Positions 21,312 to 22,745 of a stretch of DNA of 22,745 nt are shown piece by piece. The DNA is taken from the NCBI GenBank assembly GCA_021812785.1, contig JAKAMR010000038.1, positions 1 to 22,745 of the forward strand, in the 5' to 3' direction. A model generated the notes under the pieces. The model was not told the origin of the DNA, did no database searches, and worked only from the letters and a program-made list of their open reading frames with translations. Origin of the DNA: Nitrospirota bacterium (GTDB lineage Bacteria > Nitrospirota > Thermodesulfovibrionia > Thermodesulfovibrionales > JdFR-88). Position numbers and translations under genes: made by a program. Numbering within the stretch: position 1 is the stretch's first letter; each line of letters begins with the position of its first letter.

Positions 21312-22745
21312 ATTTAAGGACCCCGGTTGTATAGATTTTTACGGACGGCGCTATTTCGGCATTCGAAAGAACAACGAGAGAGGGCACGAACTTTTCCATG
21401 ATCCTTCTTACGAGCCTTCTTACCTGCGATGAACAGAGCACTATGGGCTGCATGCCGCGGAACTTTCCGTCCCTCACGGCTGATTCGACCGCTTTTATTA
21501 GCCTGTGCACGGTCTCGGGATTTACGACCCCGCCAGCCTCGGCGGATTGGGCGATGGCCTTTTCGAAGCGGGGATCAAGGGCCATGACCTTAATGTCGCC
21601 CTGCTCCGACAGGTACTGCCTGCTTATGAACCTGGCCAGCGACTGCCTTACGTATTCAGAAAGCAGTTCGGTGTCTTTTGTGCTAGGCGCATAATCCAGG
21701 AGCGTTTCCACTATGGTAAGCATGTCGTTTATCGGCACCCTTTCCTTTAGCAGGCTCTGGAGCACTCGCTGCACGCCGCCAAGCGATATGTGCGCAGGCA
21801 GGAGTTCGTCGACTATCTTGGGGTTGTTCTTGGACAGCGTATTTAAAAGCCCCTGGACCTCGCTCCTTGTGAGCAGCTCCCATGCATGGCTCCTTATAAG
21901 CTCCGTAAGGTGCGTTGCGATGACGGTGGCCGGGTCCACGACGGTGTAACCGCTCATCCTGGCGTGCTCCCTTTCGGATTCCTTTATCCAGAGGGCCGGC
22001 AGCCCGAAAGCGGGCTCCTTGGCGGGGATGCCGTCTATTTTCGAGGCCTCGGCGCTGGTCACGGCCAGATAATAGCCCGGCATGACCTCGCCTTTGCCGA
22101 CCTCGACACCCCTGATCAGGAAACTGTATTCATGCGGCCTCAGCTGCAGGTTGTCCTTGATATGTATGGAGGGGGCTATGAAGCCAAGCTCCGAGGCAAG
22201 CTGCCTTCTTAAGGCCTTTATCTTCCCAAGGAGCTCCGAGCCAGCGGACTCCACAAGCGGGATGATCCCGTAGCCGATCTCCAGTGTGAGAGGCTCTATC
22301 TCAAGGAACTTCTCAAGCGGGCTTTCCTGCGGCGCCAGGGTTTGCGGGGCTGCCGTTTGTTTCTCTTCCGGCTCCGCCCTGTTTATCGCATAGGCAAGCG
22401 CCCCGGAAGAAGCCGACATCAGGAAAAAAGGCACATGCGGCAGGCCGGGTATCAGCCCGAGAAAGACCAATATGCCGGCCGCGCTGCCCAGGGCCTTGGG
22501 GTTCAATATTAGCTGTTTCGTTATCTCCTTTGAAAGGTCCTTCTCCTGTCCCGCGCGGGTGACGATTATGCCTGCCGCCGTGGACACAAGCAGGGCCGGT
22601 ATCTGGGAGACAAGTCCGTCGCCAATAGTGAGTATAGTATAAGTGCTTGCCGCCTGGGCGATCGGCATGCCCTTCTGGAATATACCTATTACAAGCCCGC
22701 CTATGATATTTATGGCGGTTATGACAAGCCCTGCGATGGCGTCAC
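21301..22745 (-). CDS. flhA: FlhA, flagellar export gate protein (5' end outside window)
   Basis: FlhA is the major membrane subunit of the flagellar type III export gate. About 480 C-terminal codons are present (full protein about 690), with the frame open to the window edge. The fragment begins in the membrane domain: AIAGLVITAINIIGGLVIGI, then the highly conserved TIGDGLVSQIPALLVSTAAG, then a last hydrophobic pair around SAAGILVFLGLIPGLPHVPF. After a Gln/Pro-rich linker the cytoplasmic domain (from about 22300 downward) contains LEIGYGIIPLVE, YTVVDPATVIATHLTELIR and the C-terminal RRLVRRIMEKFVPSLVVLS. The protein ends TTGVLKYED. Confidence 0.97.
   Translation of the reverse strand, partial: DAIAGLVITAINIIGGLVIGIFQKGMPIAQAASTYTILTIGDGLVSQIPALLVSTAAGIIVTRAGQEKDLSKEITKQLILNPKALGSAAGILVFLGLIPGLPHVPFFLMSASSGALAYAINRAEPEEKQTAAPQTLAPQESPLEKFLEIEPLTLEIGYGIIPLVESAGSELLGKIKALRRQLASELGFIAPSIHIKDNLQLRPHEYSFLIRGVEVGKGEVMPGYYLAVTSAEASKIDGIPAKEPAFGLPALWIKESEREHARMSGYTVVDPATVIATHLTELIRSHAWELLTRSEVQGLLNTLSKNNPKIVDELLPAHISLGGVQRVLQSLLKERVPINDMLTIVETLLDYAPSTKDTELLSEYVRQSLARFISRQYLSEQGDIKVMALDPRFEKAIAQSAEAGGVVNPETVHRLIKAVESAVRDGKFRGMQPIVLCSSQVRRLVRRIMEKFVPSLVVLSNAEIAPSVKIYTTGVLKYED

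Noticed and set aside
21719..21750. GCCGATAA on the minus strand within flhA
   Set aside because: The nearest TAAA is only 9 bases upstream instead of 15, and the site is in constrained coding sequence.
1..22745. CRISPR arrays, insertion sequences, tRNA/rRNA genes
   Set aside because: No regularly spaced repeats, transposase-like frames or structural RNA sequences were seen on reading both strands.

Overview
The window is a contiguous stretch of a flagellar/chemotaxis supercluster, with every recognisable gene on the minus strand and almost no spare DNA. P-ring (FlgI) and L-ring (FlgH, lipoprotein-type signal) proteins show a Gram-negative envelope. CsrA-FliW next to flgKL, FlhF-FlhG-FliA after flhA, and a sigma-54-type promoter at flgF fit a Desulfobacterota (delta-proteobacterial), Nitrospirota or related lineage. 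I cannot place it more finely from sequence alone. It looks like core motility chromosome: I see no insertion sequence, phage, CRISPR array, tRNA or rRNA.

In transcription order (right to left) there are three blocks. Block 1 (about 22745-9709) is export control, regulation and chemotaxis: flhA (5' end outside the window), flhF, flhG, fliA, a HEAT-repeat protein, cheR, two single-domain CheY proteins, cheA without a P2 domain, a CheW-CheZ fusion, cheB, a REC-HDOD regulator, a 50-residue charged ORF, and a coiled-coil/HTH protein of DUF2802/SwrB-like appearance. Genes here mostly overlap or abut.

Block 2 (9349-4268) is flgF-flgG-flgA-flgH-flgI-flgJ: distal rod, P and L rings with the P-ring chaperone, and the rod-cap/muralytic protein. 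It is preceded by a 359-base gene-free region holding a hairpin plus T-run terminator and, directly after it, a textbook -24/-12 (sigma-54) promoter whose predicted start lies 2 bases before the flgF ATG. Block 3 (4133-1) is flgM-flgN-flgK-flgL-csrA-fliW: anti-sigma-28, hook-junction chaperone, hook-junction proteins, and the translational switch CsrA with its antagonist FliW (3' end outside the window). Sigma-28-like sequences lie upstream of flgM.

Together the genes form a temporal hierarchy: FlhF/FlhG set placement and number, sigma-54 drives rod and rings, FliA/FlgM switch to late genes after hook completion, and CsrA/FliW tune flagellin translation. CheA/CheW-CheZ/CheY/CheR/CheB set the motor bias. 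The most unusual points are the single-chain CheW-CheZ protein with an intact phosphatase motif and CheY-binding tail, the HEAT-repeat protein inside the operon, the near-leaderless sigma-54 promoter of flgF, a small charged ORF easily missed by length filters, and a GGA-rich csrA leader suggesting autoregulation.
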